Shown here: positions 44,602 through 53,550 of the stretch, piece after piece
Layout of the letters: each line of letters begins with the position of its first letter
Numbering within the stretch: the first letter of the stretch is position 1
NCBI GenBank assembly: GCA_051877855.1
Contig: JBJEJH010000020.1
Span: forward strand, 82,325-146,324
Reading direction: 5' to 3'
Length of the DNA: 64,000 nt
Source of the DNA: MGBC120314 sp051877855
Lineage (GTDB): Bacteria > Bacillota > Clostridia > Lachnospirales > Lachnospiraceae
Program-made: the position numbers and the translations under genes
The notes under the pieces: generated by a model
Database searches by the model: none
What the model saw: the letters and a program-made list of their open reading frames with translations, nothing else
What the model was told of the DNA's origin: nothing

Positions 44602-44643
44602 ACATACTATCTTTATCCATCAAGAAGGAGGAAGATAGTATGT
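44602..44643 (+). promoter_or_regulatory. 12-bp inverted repeat enclosing the spoIVB ribosome binding site
   Basis: ACATACTATCTT (44602-44613) and AAGATAGTATGT (44632-44643) are exact reverse complements. As RNA, the AGGAGG would sit in the 18-base loop and the ATG in the stem. CATACTA at 44603-44609 also fits the -10 of forespore sigma factors (CATnhTA), but no good -35 was found. Confidence 0.5.
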
Positions 44644-45947
44644 CTAATCGAATGAAATATAAAATTTTCTTATATGTTTTATTCTTCGCAGGCGTGACCG
44701 GCCTGTTGTTTTTTTCAATACATGTTTTTTCATCACAGATTCCGGATAAAATCATTTTAAATAAAAATCAACAGAATATTATTGACTTAAGTGTTCCCTT
44801 TACCGGAGATATTAATTCTTCTCAGGGGACTGTTGCAAATACACCTTCGGATGATGCATTATCAGAGGAATATGTTAAAGCGGGCGGTAATTACATTACC
44901 TCGATTAATTTTAACAGTCCCGTTACCATCAAAACCGGGGATGAGGCATCTTATCAGGTTAAGCTTAAGCTATTTGGTATTTTTGATTTTAAAGATATTA
45001 CCATGGATGTGGTTTCGGATCGATATATTTATGCATGTGGTATACCGGTTGGAATGTATCTTAAAACAGAGGGAGTATTGGTCATCGATCTGGCAGAATT
45101 TGTGGCAGAGGGTGGAGAAAGTGTTTCGCCCTGTAACAATATTTTAAGGAAAGGTGATTGTATTCTTAAAGTGGATGGAAATTCCATTAAGACGAAAGAT
45201 GAGTTAATTGAAAAAATTAATTCCTGTGACGGAGCACAGGTCATCCTCACCGTAAAGCGCAATGATAATGAATTTGATGTCAAAATACAGCCTTATAAGG
45301 ATTCGACAGGAGCCTATAAGATTGGAATCTGGGTACGTGATGATGCACAGGGAATCGGCACACTGACGTTTGTGGATGAGAAAAATCGATTTGGTGCACT
45401 GGGGCACGGGATCAGTGATGTGGATACCGGAGAGGTGTTTAATGTGGAGAACGGAGTTCTGTATCGCGCTAATATACTCACTGTGGTGAAAGGGCAGGCC
45501 GGAATGCCCGGGGAATACATCGGAACCATCGATTACAGTAGTAAAAATCAGCTGGGAAGCATCCTGGAAAACTCCAACTGTGGCGTATATGGATATGTGA
45601 CAGAGGATTTCAATTCCTATAAGAAACTCTTTACCAAATATAAGGTGGGTTATCGGTTTGATATGGAACTTGGCAAGGCCTATATCTTATCCGGTACGGA
45701 TGAAAAAATAAAAAAATATGAAATAAATATTGACTCATTGGATTATTCGACTAATAATATAAACAAGGGAATCGAATTTACTGTGACGGATCCGGAACTG
45801 CTTCAAAAGACCAATGGTATTGTTCAGGGGATGAGTGGCAGCCCTATTATTCAAAATGACCGTATTGTCGGTGCAGTGACCCATGTATTTATCAATGATC
45901 CTGCCAAGGGATATGGAATCTTTATTGAAGAGATGCTGAAAGAGTAA
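44640..45947 (+). CDS. spoIVB: SpoIVB peptidase
   Basis: 435-residue serine peptidase made in the forespore that triggers pro-sigma-K processing. An N-terminal membrane helix (about 10-30), PDZ domain (about 155-215, with ILRKGDCILKVDGNSI) and S55 peptidase domain follow. The catalytic His is in GALGHGISD and the Ser in GMSGSPII. The ribosome site AGGAGG is in the loop of an inverted repeat. Located between recN and spo0A as in Bacillus. Confidence 0.95.
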   Translation: MSNRMKYKIFLYVLFFAGVTGLLFFSIHVFSSQIPDKIILNKNQQNIIDLSVPFTGDINSSQGTVANTPSDDALSEEYVKAGGNYITSINFNSPVTIKTGDEASYQVKLKLFGIFDFKDITMDVVSDRYIYACGIPVGMYLKTEGVLVIDLAEFVAEGGESVSPCNNILRKGDCILKVDGNSIKTKDELIEKINSCDGAQVILTVKRNDNEFDVKIQPYKDSTGAYKIGIWVRDDAQGIGTLTFVDEKNRFGALGHGISDVDTGEVFNVENGVLYRANILTVVKGQAGMPGEYIGTIDYSSKNQLGSILENSNCGVYGYVTEDFNSYKKLFTKYKVGYRFDMELGKAYILSGTDEKIKKYEINIDSLDYSTNNINKGIEFTVTDPELLQKTNGIVQGMSGSPIIQNDRIVGAVTHVFINDPAKGYGIFIEEMLKE

Positions 45948-46072
45948 ATCGTAATTTGAGTAAGGGTGCATGAATATGACGATAAATGAAATTATTTACT
46001 GCCAAAAAATGTTTCGTCAAATGATAACGGCGTTTTATTTTTCTAGTCAAGGTGATCCTAAATACTATTGTT

Positions 46073-46103
46073 TTTGACAGTTTTCTTGTCGATTGGTGTC
46101 AAA
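46073..46103 (+). promoter_or_regulatory. Cluster of Spo0A-box-like heptamers upstream of spo0A
   Basis: TTTGACA (46073-46079, reverse of TGTCAAA), TGTCGAT (46087-46093) and TGTCAAA (46097-46103) each differ from the 0A box TGTCGAA by one base. They lie about 20-50 bases upstream of the putative spo0A -35, consistent with autoregulation. Inference from motif only. Confidence 0.45.
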
Positions 46104-46121
46104 TACTGCGAAAGAATTAGG

Positions 46122-46150
46122 TTGATTATGATTTTGTTTGTCATTATAAT
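46122..46150 (+). promoter_or_regulatory. Sigma-A-like promoter of spo0A
   Basis: TTGATT (46122-46127) and TATAAT (46145-46150), 17-bp spacing; start near 46157. Confidence 0.65.
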
Positions 46151-46177
46151 TACCCTATAATCTAAGGGAGGTAAATT

Positions 46178-46990
46178 ATGGAGAAGATTAACATCGTTGC
46201 TGCAGACGATAATGAGGGGATTTTGGAGTTAATTGACACGTTGGTGTCTAACGAAGAAGATATGCAGATTGTAGGCAAGGCGAGTAATGGGGTGGATGCC
46301 GTAAAAATCATCAAGGAAAAGAAACCTGATGTCGTTTTACTGGATGTTATCATGCCGAAACTTGATGGATTGGGGGTCCTTGAGGAGTTAAGCAATGATA
46401 GCAATATGCCGTCGCAGCCGAATTACATTATGCTCAGCGCAGTGGGCAAAGATAATATCACTGAGAATGCATTTAATCTTGGTGCAGAGTACTATATGGT
46501 AAAACCTTTTGATGTGAATTTTCTGTTGAAGAAGATTCGTGAATGCCGTCGGTCGCTTCCGGGATCGTCTGGTGCGAAACGCAGTCAGAATTTTAACAAT
46601 GAAGGTGGTATCCCGGAACGGAAGGAGATTTCAGATCAGTCTCTGGAGCTTGAAATTACCGGTATCATTCATGAAATTGGTGTCCCTGCCCATATTAAGG
46701 GATATCAGTACATAAGAGATGCAATATTAATGTCTATCCGGGATCGTGAGATGATTAACAGTATCACGAAAATTCTTTATCCTACGATCAGTAAAAAGTA
46801 TCAGACCACACCAAGCCGCGTGGAAAGAGCAATCCGACATTCCATCGAAGTGGCATGGAATCGGGGAAATCCGGACATTATTGAAGATTACTTTGGATAT
46901 ACCGTCAGTGATGGACGAGGAAAACCAACCAATTCAGAATTTATTGCATTGATTGCGGATAAGCTGCGTTTATCTCACGGTATAAGATAA
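46178..46990 (+). CDS. spo0A: Sporulation master regulator Spo0A
   Basis: 270-residue response regulator. The receiver domain has the acidic pair D10/D11, phosphorylation site Asp56 in VVLLDVIMPK and Lys in MVKPFD. The C-terminal Spo0A DNA-binding domain shows GVPAHIKGYQYIRDAI and TTPSRVERAIRHSIEVAW. Full length, so sporulation initiation should be intact. GGGAGG precedes the ATG and 0A-like boxes lie upstream. Confidence 0.98.
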   Translation: MEKINIVAADDNEGILELIDTLVSNEEDMQIVGKASNGVDAVKIIKEKKPDVVLLDVIMPKLDGLGVLEELSNDSNMPSQPNYIMLSAVGKDNITENAFNLGAEYYMVKPFDVNFLLKKIRECRRSLPGSSGAKRSQNFNNEGGIPERKEISDQSLELEITGIIHEIGVPAHIKGYQYIRDAILMSIRDREMINSITKILYPTISKKYQTTPSRVERAIRHSIEVAWNRGNPDIIEDYFGYTVSDGRGKPTNSEFIALIADKLRLSHGIR

Positions 46991-47005
46991 TATATTGTTA
47001 CATCC

Positions 47006-47044
47006 TTCTCCCGATCGGTCAGGACTGATCGGGAGAAAATTTTA
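47006..47044 (+). terminator. Terminator after spo0A
   Basis: TTCTCCCGATC (47006-47016) and GATCGGGAGAA (47027-47037), 11-bp stem, then AAATTTT. Confidence 0.75.
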
Positions 47045-47136
47045 TGGTCATATTTATCAAATTATCCTTTTAAATTTATCCTTTATCAGTTATAATGATA
47101 ATAATATAAAAAAATAATGTGCGTGGAGGTTTGCCA

Positions 47137-48573
47137 ATGAAAAAGGTTTTATTCATCGCATCGGAAGCTGTTCCGTTTATTAAAACAGGAGGACTTGCGG
47201 ATGTTGTGGGCTCATTGCCTAAATTTTTTGATAAAAGTGAATATGATGTTCGTGTAATGATTCCTAAGTATATGTGTATACCATGGCATTTTCGCGAAAA
47301 AATGATATATAAGACCCATTTTTACATTGATCTTGCATGGAGACAGCAGTATGTCGGCGTATTTGAGATGGAATACAACGGCGTGATTTATTACTTTATT
47401 GATAATGAATTCTATTTTGCCGGACCAAAGCCTTATGGATATATTCATGAGGATATTGAGAAGTTTGCTTTCTTTAGTAAGGCAGCATTGGCGGCGGTTC
47501 CTGTGCTTGGATTTGAACCGGATATTATCCATTGCCATGACTGGCAGACCGGTCTGATTCCTGTATACATGAAGGAAAGATTCCAGGGAAATGAGATTTT
47601 CCGTAGGGCGAAGTCCATCATGACCATTCATAACTTAAAGTTCCAGGGTGTCTGGAATCTTAAGAAGGTACAGGATATTACCGGACTTCCGAAGTATTTC
47701 TTTACACCGGATAAACTGGAGGCATATGGCGATGCAAACTACTTAAAGGGTGGTATTGTTTATGCAGATGCGATCACTACCGTTAGTTCAAGTTATGCGG
47801 AGGAGATTAAGACCCCATTCTACGGGGAACATCTGGATGGATTGATGCGGGCTCGTTCCAACAGTCTGACGGGTATTGTCAATGGTATCGATTATGATGA
47901 GTACAATCCTCAGACCGATACGAGAATTTCAAATAACTATAATCAGGTAACTTTCCGCAAGGAAAAGTATAAAAATAAGTTGAATCTGCAGAAAGAATTG
48001 GGTCTTGAAGTGAATAAGGACACCATGATGATCGGTATTGTTTCACGTCTTACCGATCAGAAGGGATTTGACCTGATTGATTATATGATGGATGAAATGT
48101 GCCACGATAATGTTCAGTTTGTTATTCTGGGTACGGGTGATGCGAAGTATGAGAATATGTTCCGTCATTTTGCATGGAAATATAATGGCAAGGTTTCTGC
48201 GAATATTTATTATAATGAGGATCTTGCGCATAAAATTTACGCAGCCAGTGATGCGTTCCTGATGCCTTCGCTTTTCGAACCGTGTGGATTGAGCCAGTTG
48301 ATGAGTCTTCGTTACGGAACACTTCCGATTGTGCGTGAAACAGGTGGTCTTAAAGATACCGTTCAGCCATATAATGAATATGAGGGAACGGGTACCGGTT
48401 TCTCCTTTGCAAATTATAATGCACATGAGATGCTGAATACCGTTCGATATGCAGAACAGATCTTCTATGACAAGAAGCGTGAGTGGAACAAGATGGTTGA
48501 CCGCGCAATGAGTACAGACTTCTCCTGGACTGCGTCTGCGAAAAAGTACGAGGAGCTTTATAGCCGATTATAA
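47137..48573 (+). CDS. glgA: Glycogen synthase
   Basis: 478-residue GT5 enzyme elongating alpha-1,4-glucan from ADP-glucose. The ADP-glucose-binding KTGGLADVVGSLP is at about residues 15-27; C-terminal blocks include SRLTDQKGFDLIDY, MPSLFEPCGLSQL and TGGLKDTV. Start ATG 47137 (MKKVLFIASEAVPF) follows GGAGG. glgC, glgB and glgP are not in the window; the next gene, 23 bp on, is a GH13-like protein, so they are likely cotranscribed. Confidence 0.96.
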   Translation: MKKVLFIASEAVPFIKTGGLADVVGSLPKFFDKSEYDVRVMIPKYMCIPWHFREKMIYKTHFYIDLAWRQQYVGVFEMEYNGVIYYFIDNEFYFAGPKPYGYIHEDIEKFAFFSKAALAAVPVLGFEPDIIHCHDWQTGLIPVYMKERFQGNEIFRRAKSIMTIHNLKFQGVWNLKKVQDITGLPKYFFTPDKLEAYGDANYLKGGIVYADAITTVSSSYAEEIKTPFYGEHLDGLMRARSNSLTGIVNGIDYDEYNPQTDTRISNNYNQVTFRKEKYKNKLNLQKELGLEVNKDTMMIGIVSRLTDQKGFDLIDYMMDEMCHDNVQFVILGTGDAKYENMFRHFAWKYNGKVSANIYYNEDLAHKIYAASDAFLMPSLFEPCGLSQLMSLRYGTLPIVRETGGLKDTVQPYNEYEGTGTGFSFANYNAHEMLNTVRYAEQIFYDKKREWNKMVDRAMSTDFSWTASAKKYEELYSRL

Positions 48574-48596
48574 AGTTTTAAATGTAGGGTGAATAT

Positions 48597-50060
48597 ATGG
48601 ACAAGATGATTGATTTTGCTAAAGAATATGAATTAAGAAAAGCAAATTTACTTGATGAGTTGAAGACGGCATATCTTGATATATATGAAGACAAGTATGA
48701 TTCTTTTGTATTTTTGGTGAAAAATCTGGATAATGCATTTTCGTATCGACCGGATGTCTTTAAGAAAATGGATGTTGAGAGGGCAGAGGATACGGGCTGG
48801 TATCACAAGAACAATATGTATGGAATGACGGTTTATGTTGATACTGCAGAAAATAATATCGCCGGCTTGACTGAACATTTGGAGTATCTGAAGGATTTTG
48901 ATATTTCCTTTATCAATGTGATGCCTGTGCTTCGTCATTCACTGGTGGTATCAAAACAGGGAGGAATTCCGGAATTTATTTCTGTGGATCTAAATTATGG
49001 CAGTCTTGCAGAAATTCGAAAGTTCTGTACGGAATGTCAGAATTTGGGAATCAGTGTTTGCTTTGATAATATTGGAGAATACTGCAAGCCGGAAAACATG
49101 GATAAGATTATGGCAAATCCTCTGATGTTTAATAAGCTGGTTTTTGATATGCTGATGTTTGCCAACCTCGGTGTAGATATCTTTAAGATTAACACCCGCC
49201 CATATAAGTGGAATGAGTTAGGACTTGATTATCCGTATACGGATCAGACTTATCATATTGTTCCCCTTCTTCGCAAAGTGTTGGAGATTGTGTGCCCGGG
49301 ATGTATTTTAATGTGTAATGGCGAGTTTGATGATGGTTCGGCCTTTTCGTATTATGGATCATTGGTGCATCAGGAGTGTCAGCTGGTGAATAACATCAGC
49401 AATAAGAATCTGCTTTTGGAGGCAATTGAGCAAAGAAATGTGACAAAGCTTCGTTCCATGGTGGATATGCTTTCTATGGTGAGTCGCAGTAATGTGTTCC
49501 TGAATTTTATTCAGGATCCATGGCAGGAGGACTGGAAGAGTCTTGCTGAAGTCTGCGGATTCAATGCTGCAAAGGATCGGATCGAGATGGAGATGGCAGT
49601 GGATTTTGACATGATGCTTCAGGGATATCTGATGATGGTTCCCGGTGTGCCGTTTATGTACCTTGGTGATGAATTGGGACAAATCGGCAGTAAGAGCATG
49701 GATTGGTCCAAAACCAAACTTCGTTTCAAGACGGATTCGCATGAATATAAGATTTATAATAATCTGATGCTTTTAAAGAGAATTCGTGCAGTGTATGAGG
49801 TGTTCTCAAGGGATGCAAAATGTTTTACCTATGATACCTTTGATCCTGCTGTGCTTGGAATTGTGCGCACGATTGGCGACAAGAAGATTATTGGACTTTT
49901 TAATTTTAGTCCGGTGCAGAAGACGCCTTGGATCGTGGATCCGGGTCCGTACACAGATCTGATTTCCAATGCATATATTCGTGATCAGAGTATCAGTATC
50001 AAGCCATACGGCATGATGTGGCTTTATAATCAGAGACCGGAGATCTTAGAAGATTATTGA
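48597..50060 (+). CDS. GH13 amylosucrase-like protein lacking catalytic residues
   Basis: 487 residues that align along their length with the barrel of amylosucrase-type GH13 proteins. Shared blocks include LEYLKDFDISFINVMPVLR, GGIPEFISVDLNYGSLAEI, the region II equivalent GVDIFKINTRPYKW (192-205), VPFMYLGDELGQI (351-363) and IIGLFNFSPVQKT. The nucleophile Asp is Asn199. The His-Asp of region IV is replaced by QDPW (306-309) in FLNFIQDPW. Region I lacks its His (FDNIGEY, 156-162), while a Glu (243) near the acid/base position remains. Hydrolase or transferase activity is therefore unlikely; a glycogen-binding or regulatory role with glgA is an inference. Confidence 0.75.
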   Translation: MDKMIDFAKEYELRKANLLDELKTAYLDIYEDKYDSFVFLVKNLDNAFSYRPDVFKKMDVERAEDTGWYHKNNMYGMTVYVDTAENNIAGLTEHLEYLKDFDISFINVMPVLRHSLVVSKQGGIPEFISVDLNYGSLAEIRKFCTECQNLGISVCFDNIGEYCKPENMDKIMANPLMFNKLVFDMLMFANLGVDIFKINTRPYKWNELGLDYPYTDQTYHIVPLLRKVLEIVCPGCILMCNGEFDDGSAFSYYGSLVHQECQLVNNISNKNLLLEAIEQRNVTKLRSMVDMLSMVSRSNVFLNFIQDPWQEDWKSLAEVCGFNAAKDRIEMEMAVDFDMMLQGYLMMVPGVPFMYLGDELGQIGSKSMDWSKTKLRFKTDSHEYKIYNNLMLLKRIRAVYEVFSRDAKCFTYDTFDPAVLGIVRTIGDKKIIGLFNFSPVQKTPWIVDPGPYTDLISNAYIRDQSISIKPYGMMWLYNQRPEILEDY

Positions 50061-50099
50061 TATTGATTGGATACCAATGTCTGATATCATAATGTACAT

Positions 50100-50134
50100 A
50101 AAAAGGGATGTTGCAGTATAAAGCAACATCCCTC
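50100..50134. terminator. Two-sided terminator between glgA operon and the coat-like genes
   Basis: AGGGATGTTGC and GCAACATCCCT form an 11-bp stem. The minus strand runs into TTTTTA, serving the minus-strand genes; the plus strand has CTCTTTACTTTTT. Confidence 0.75.
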
Positions 50135-50167
50135 TCTTTACTTTTTGGTTCTTTCTCCGGTTCGGAT

Positions 50168-50410
50168 TTAGATAAATAAATTCTTCACTTCGGCAATTTC
50201 ATCTTCTTTAGCCCATGCGGCAGGGGTATAGTAGTTCTTCTCCTTGGCCAGGTTGTAGAGCTGCTCCTGTGACATCTCAGCCTGATTACGCATTTTCTTA
50301 AGAGTCTGCTTTAATTCTTTATTTTCGGTCTGCGGAATCATATGACCAAATCCTCCGAGATGGGCATTCAGGCCCTTTAATGTGTCTGCGACCATTACAC
50401 TTTCTTCCAT
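50168..50410 (-). CDS. Small CotF-like spore coat protein
   Basis: 80 residues, helical, with TLKGLNAHLGGFGHMIPQTE and KMRNQAEMSQEQLYNLAKEK, resembling part of the CotF/ferritin-like coat families. AAGGAGG precedes the ATG. Follows the 61-residue gene on the minus strand by 20 bp. Coat location is inferred from similarity and neighbourhood. Confidence 0.65.
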   Translation of the reverse strand: MEESVMVADTLKGLNAHLGGFGHMIPQTENKELKQTLKKMRNQAEMSQEQLYNLAKEKNYYTPAAWAKEDEIAEVKNLFI

Positions 50411-50429
50411 GTTGTGTTCCTCCTTTTGA

Positions 50430-50615
50430 TTAATTCAAATAATCCATCAATTCTTTCTTATTGGTTGCGGCACTGTTGGCGGCATCCTTAAAGAATTGCT
50501 TTACCTTGGGGTCTGTGGCATTGTTGGCATAGTCCGTCATCTTTGAGTAAGAGTTCTCGCAATCCCCAATCAGGTGTCTCAAATTTTGAAGATCCAATTC
50601 GCTAATCTTAGACAT
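50430..50615 (-). CDS. Small helical protein, probable coat-associated
   Basis: 61 residues (MSKISELDLQNLRHLIGDC ... NKKELMDYLN), helical and charged, likely a short relative of the CotF group. The start at 50615 follows AAGGAGG on the minus strand; an earlier in-frame ATG has no ribosome site. First gene of a two-gene minus-strand unit. Confidence 0.6.
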   Translation of the reverse strand: MSKISELDLQNLRHLIGDCENSYSKMTDYANNATDPKVKQFFKDAANSAATNKKELMDYLN

Positions 50616-50683
50616 GTTGTCTTCCTCCTTATAAATCATCATATCCTGTGGATATTTTTTTACAATCTTAGTATTCTCTTTTC

Positions 50684-50712
50684 TTGACTAATTATCATAA
50701 ATATAATAAAAT
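50684..50712 (+). promoter_or_regulatory. Promoter of lysA
   Basis: TTGACT (50684-50689) and TAAAAT (50707-50712), 17-bp spacing, start near 50719. No lysine riboswitch is visible in the short leader. Confidence 0.6.
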
Positions 50713-50772
50713 TTTTTATATATGCATACAGACAGCATTGAGGAGATATGCTAAAAGGAAGGAGACTTTACA

Positions 50773-52038
50773 ATGTCGAAAACACCATTTGTTACACTTG
50801 ATCAGATCAAGGAAATTACCAAAACTTACCCAACACCATTTCATATCTATGATGAGAAGGGTATCAGAGAAAATGTAAAGCGATTGAAGGAGGCTTTTGC
50901 CTGGAATAAGGGATATAAGGAATATTTCGCAGTAAAGGCAACACCAAATCCATTTTTGATTAATATATTGAAGGAGTACGGATGCGGCGTGGATTGTTCC
51001 TCCGCAACAGAACTTATGATGGCCGAAGCATTGGGATTTTCCGGAGACGGAATTATGTTCTCATCCAATGCCACACCGGCAGAAGAATACATATATGCCA
51101 GAAAATTAAATGCACAGATTAATCTGGACGACTTTACCCATGTTGAATTTTTGGAGAAGACATGCGGTATTCCGGAGACGATTTGTTGTCGTTTTAACCC
51201 GGGTGGATATTTCCAGATTGCTAATTCCATCATGGACAACCCAGGTGATGCCAAGTATGGTATGACCAAGGATCAGATTATTGAGGCATATAAGTTATTA
51301 AAGGCAAAGGGTGCAAAGAATTTTGGTATTCACGCCTTCCTTGCAAGTAATACCGTTACCAATGATTATTATCCAACCCTTGCAAGACAGCTGTTTGAAC
51401 TGGCTGTTGAGCTTAAGGAGAAAACCGGATGCCATATTTCCTTTATTAATCTTTCCGGTGGTATCGGAATTCCTTATAAGCCGGATCAGGAGGGCAATGA
51501 CATCATGGCCATCGGTGAAGGCGTTCATAAGGTATATGATGAAATTCTGGTTCCGAATGGAATGGGGGATGTGGCAATTTATACAGAACTTGGCCGTTTT
51601 ATGATGGCTCCTTACGGACATCTTGTAACGAAGGTATTACATTTTAAGCATACCTATAAGGAATATGTAGGTTGTGATGCCTGTGCTGCCAATCTGATGC
51701 GTCCGGCAATGTACGGCGCATATCATCATATTACCGTGCTTGGCAAGGAAAACGCTCCTTGTGACCATGTATATGATGTTACAGGTTCACTTTGTGAGAA
51801 TAATGATAAGTTTGCCATCGACCGTAGTTTACCTGAAATTGAAATCGGGGATTATCTTGTTCTTCACGATGCCGGCGCACACGGCTTCTCCATGGGCTAT
51901 AACTATAACGGTAAGTTAAGATCGGCAGAACTTCTGCTTAAGGAAGATGGCAGTGTTGAGATGATCCGCCGTGCAGAAACTCCGGCAGACTACTTTGCAA
52001 CCTTTGATTTTACAGGTCTTTTTAAAGATTATAAGTAG
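50773..52038 (+). CDS. lysA: Diaminopimelate decarboxylase
   Basis: 421-residue fold-III PLP enzyme converting meso-diaminopimelate to lysine. EYFAVKATPNP holds the PLP lysine (near residue 54), SGGIGIPY is the phosphate-binding glycine stretch, YTELGRFMMAPYG matches the GEPGR-type region and VGCDACAANLMRPAMYGAYH the active-site Cys block. GGAAGGAG precedes the ATG. Monocistronic-looking with its own promoter. Confidence 0.92.
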   Translation: MSKTPFVTLDQIKEITKTYPTPFHIYDEKGIRENVKRLKEAFAWNKGYKEYFAVKATPNPFLINILKEYGCGVDCSSATELMMAEALGFSGDGIMFSSNATPAEEYIYARKLNAQINLDDFTHVEFLEKTCGIPETICCRFNPGGYFQIANSIMDNPGDAKYGMTKDQIIEAYKLLKAKGAKNFGIHAFLASNTVTNDYYPTLARQLFELAVELKEKTGCHISFINLSGGIGIPYKPDQEGNDIMAIGEGVHKVYDEILVPNGMGDVAIYTELGRFMMAPYGHLVTKVLHFKHTYKEYVGCDACAANLMRPAMYGAYHHITVLGKENAPCDHVYDVTGSLCENNDKFAIDRSLPEIEIGDYLVLHDAGAHGFSMGYNYNGKLRSAELLLKEDGSVEMIRRAETPADYFATFDFTGLFKDYK

Positions 52039-52111
52039 GATCGTTTTTTTCTCACATTGGATTGTTAGAACATGTATTTTTGAATGAATTGAATTAAGGA
52101 ATGGAATTAAG

Positions 52112-53524
52112 ATGGCTGATTTAGTAAGCATTTCAAAAGATATTTGTAAGGATAAGAATGTAGACAGGAACCTTCCGCTGTACCTGGATAATATGTCAAC
52201 GCTGTATAGTCGGTTCAGCTATATAAAGCTTGCCATGAATTATTATACATTTTACGATATGATCGCCGATGCACAGGATGATGTCACACGAAGTATTGTT
52301 AAGGTATTAGGTTCATTTAATGGAATTATGGAGGAGAATCTTGTCCATAATTCCGGTAAAGAGGATTTGGAAAATGCAGTAACGCGTCTGATGAGTATAC
52401 GGGAATCGGTGACGGACACCATGGATGTGGTGGCTGCCTATGTGGATCGTTTTACATTGTATGAGTACATCCTGAACCGTATCGAACACCGTTTTGATGA
52501 TAATGTGCTGGATGAGGATTACTATGAGAATCGCTTGGCCAATGATATTATGAGATACATTCTCTCGGACAAGGATACTGTTGTGATGAACGGGAAGATT
52601 GCTGAGGTGGTGGGACAACTTCCGATGCGACTTACCCGTAAGAAATTCATGGAGCTTGTGAAAGATGCATTTTCACTGTATAAGGGACAGGATTTATCCT
52701 CTTTGGCTGATTTTGTGTATATGCTTAAGAGTAATTCCGGAATATATGAACCGGAACACATGAAGGAAATGTTTCCGGATCTTTTTGAAATCTTAGAGCA
52801 CCTTAAGTCATATTCTTATAAGGAAATGGATCATGACGGATATCAGAAGGCATATCAGGAACTTCAATATGCAGTTTCCTTTGTAACAAGAACCAGTGAT
52901 CTTTATGTTTCGCTGATGGAGATTATCAATGATCTGTTGACGATTCTTCTTTTGAAAAATCGTACCTATATGGACACCGTGGAGCGTGAACAGTGTATTT
53001 TTATTCTGAAAAATGTAATGAGCTGCAAAGAAGAGGGCCTTACGGATGATGCCGCAAAGGATGTAACGGATTGTTTTATCGCCTTTGAAGGTTCTCAGGA
53101 GCGCATCTACAGCATGATTTCTTCGAATGATTACGTGCTGGATGAAATTAAGAAATCTCATATGGACATTGTTGCACAAATGGGGCTTTCCGTGGATTTT
53201 GAGAATCTCTTGATGGCCAGTCGTCTATCTTCGGGAAGTAACTTTGTTTCATTAAAGAATTCGGAAGAAACCGGTGTGGCAGGGGAAGAAGATGTTGAAA
53301 AAGCATTTTCGGAGTATGCACAGGCGATGGAGGAATGTTTTAAAATTTCGGGACAGATTCAGAATCGTGCGGTAATGGCCAATGTACTTTCAACTTTGCC
53401 GGTATTTTTTAATAATGTGAATGAAATTATGAGTTATATACAGACATCCTTAAGTCAGTGCTCGGATATGGCGGAGAAGAAGGCCTGTGTAGAAATATTT
53501 ACACAAATGTTGGAAGAATACTAG
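52112..53524 (+). CDS. Large helical protein of unknown function
   Basis: 470 residues, predicted almost entirely alpha-helical and acidic, with no signal peptide, membrane helix or recognised motif (MADLVSISKDICKDKNV ... CVEIFTQMLEEY). It is followed within 30 bp by another unknown gene and then the ytfI/ytfJ-like pair, so it may share a sporulation or envelope role. GGAATTAAG is a weak ribosome site. I do not recognise the family. Confidence 0.75.
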   Translation: MADLVSISKDICKDKNVDRNLPLYLDNMSTLYSRFSYIKLAMNYYTFYDMIADAQDDVTRSIVKVLGSFNGIMEENLVHNSGKEDLENAVTRLMSIRESVTDTMDVVAAYVDRFTLYEYILNRIEHRFDDNVLDEDYYENRLANDIMRYILSDKDTVVMNGKIAEVVGQLPMRLTRKKFMELVKDAFSLYKGQDLSSLADFVYMLKSNSGIYEPEHMKEMFPDLFEILEHLKSYSYKEMDHDGYQKAYQELQYAVSFVTRTSDLYVSLMEIINDLLTILLLKNRTYMDTVEREQCIFILKNVMSCKEEGLTDDAAKDVTDCFIAFEGSQERIYSMISSNDYVLDEIKKSHMDIVAQMGLSVDFENLLMASRLSSGSNFVSLKNSEETGVAGEEDVEKAFSEYAQAMEECFKISGQIQNRAVMANVLSTLPVFFNNVNEIMSYIQTSLSQCSDMAEKKACVEIFTQMLEEY

Positions 53525-53550
53525 AATGCTTCTAATTTAGAGGTGATGGA

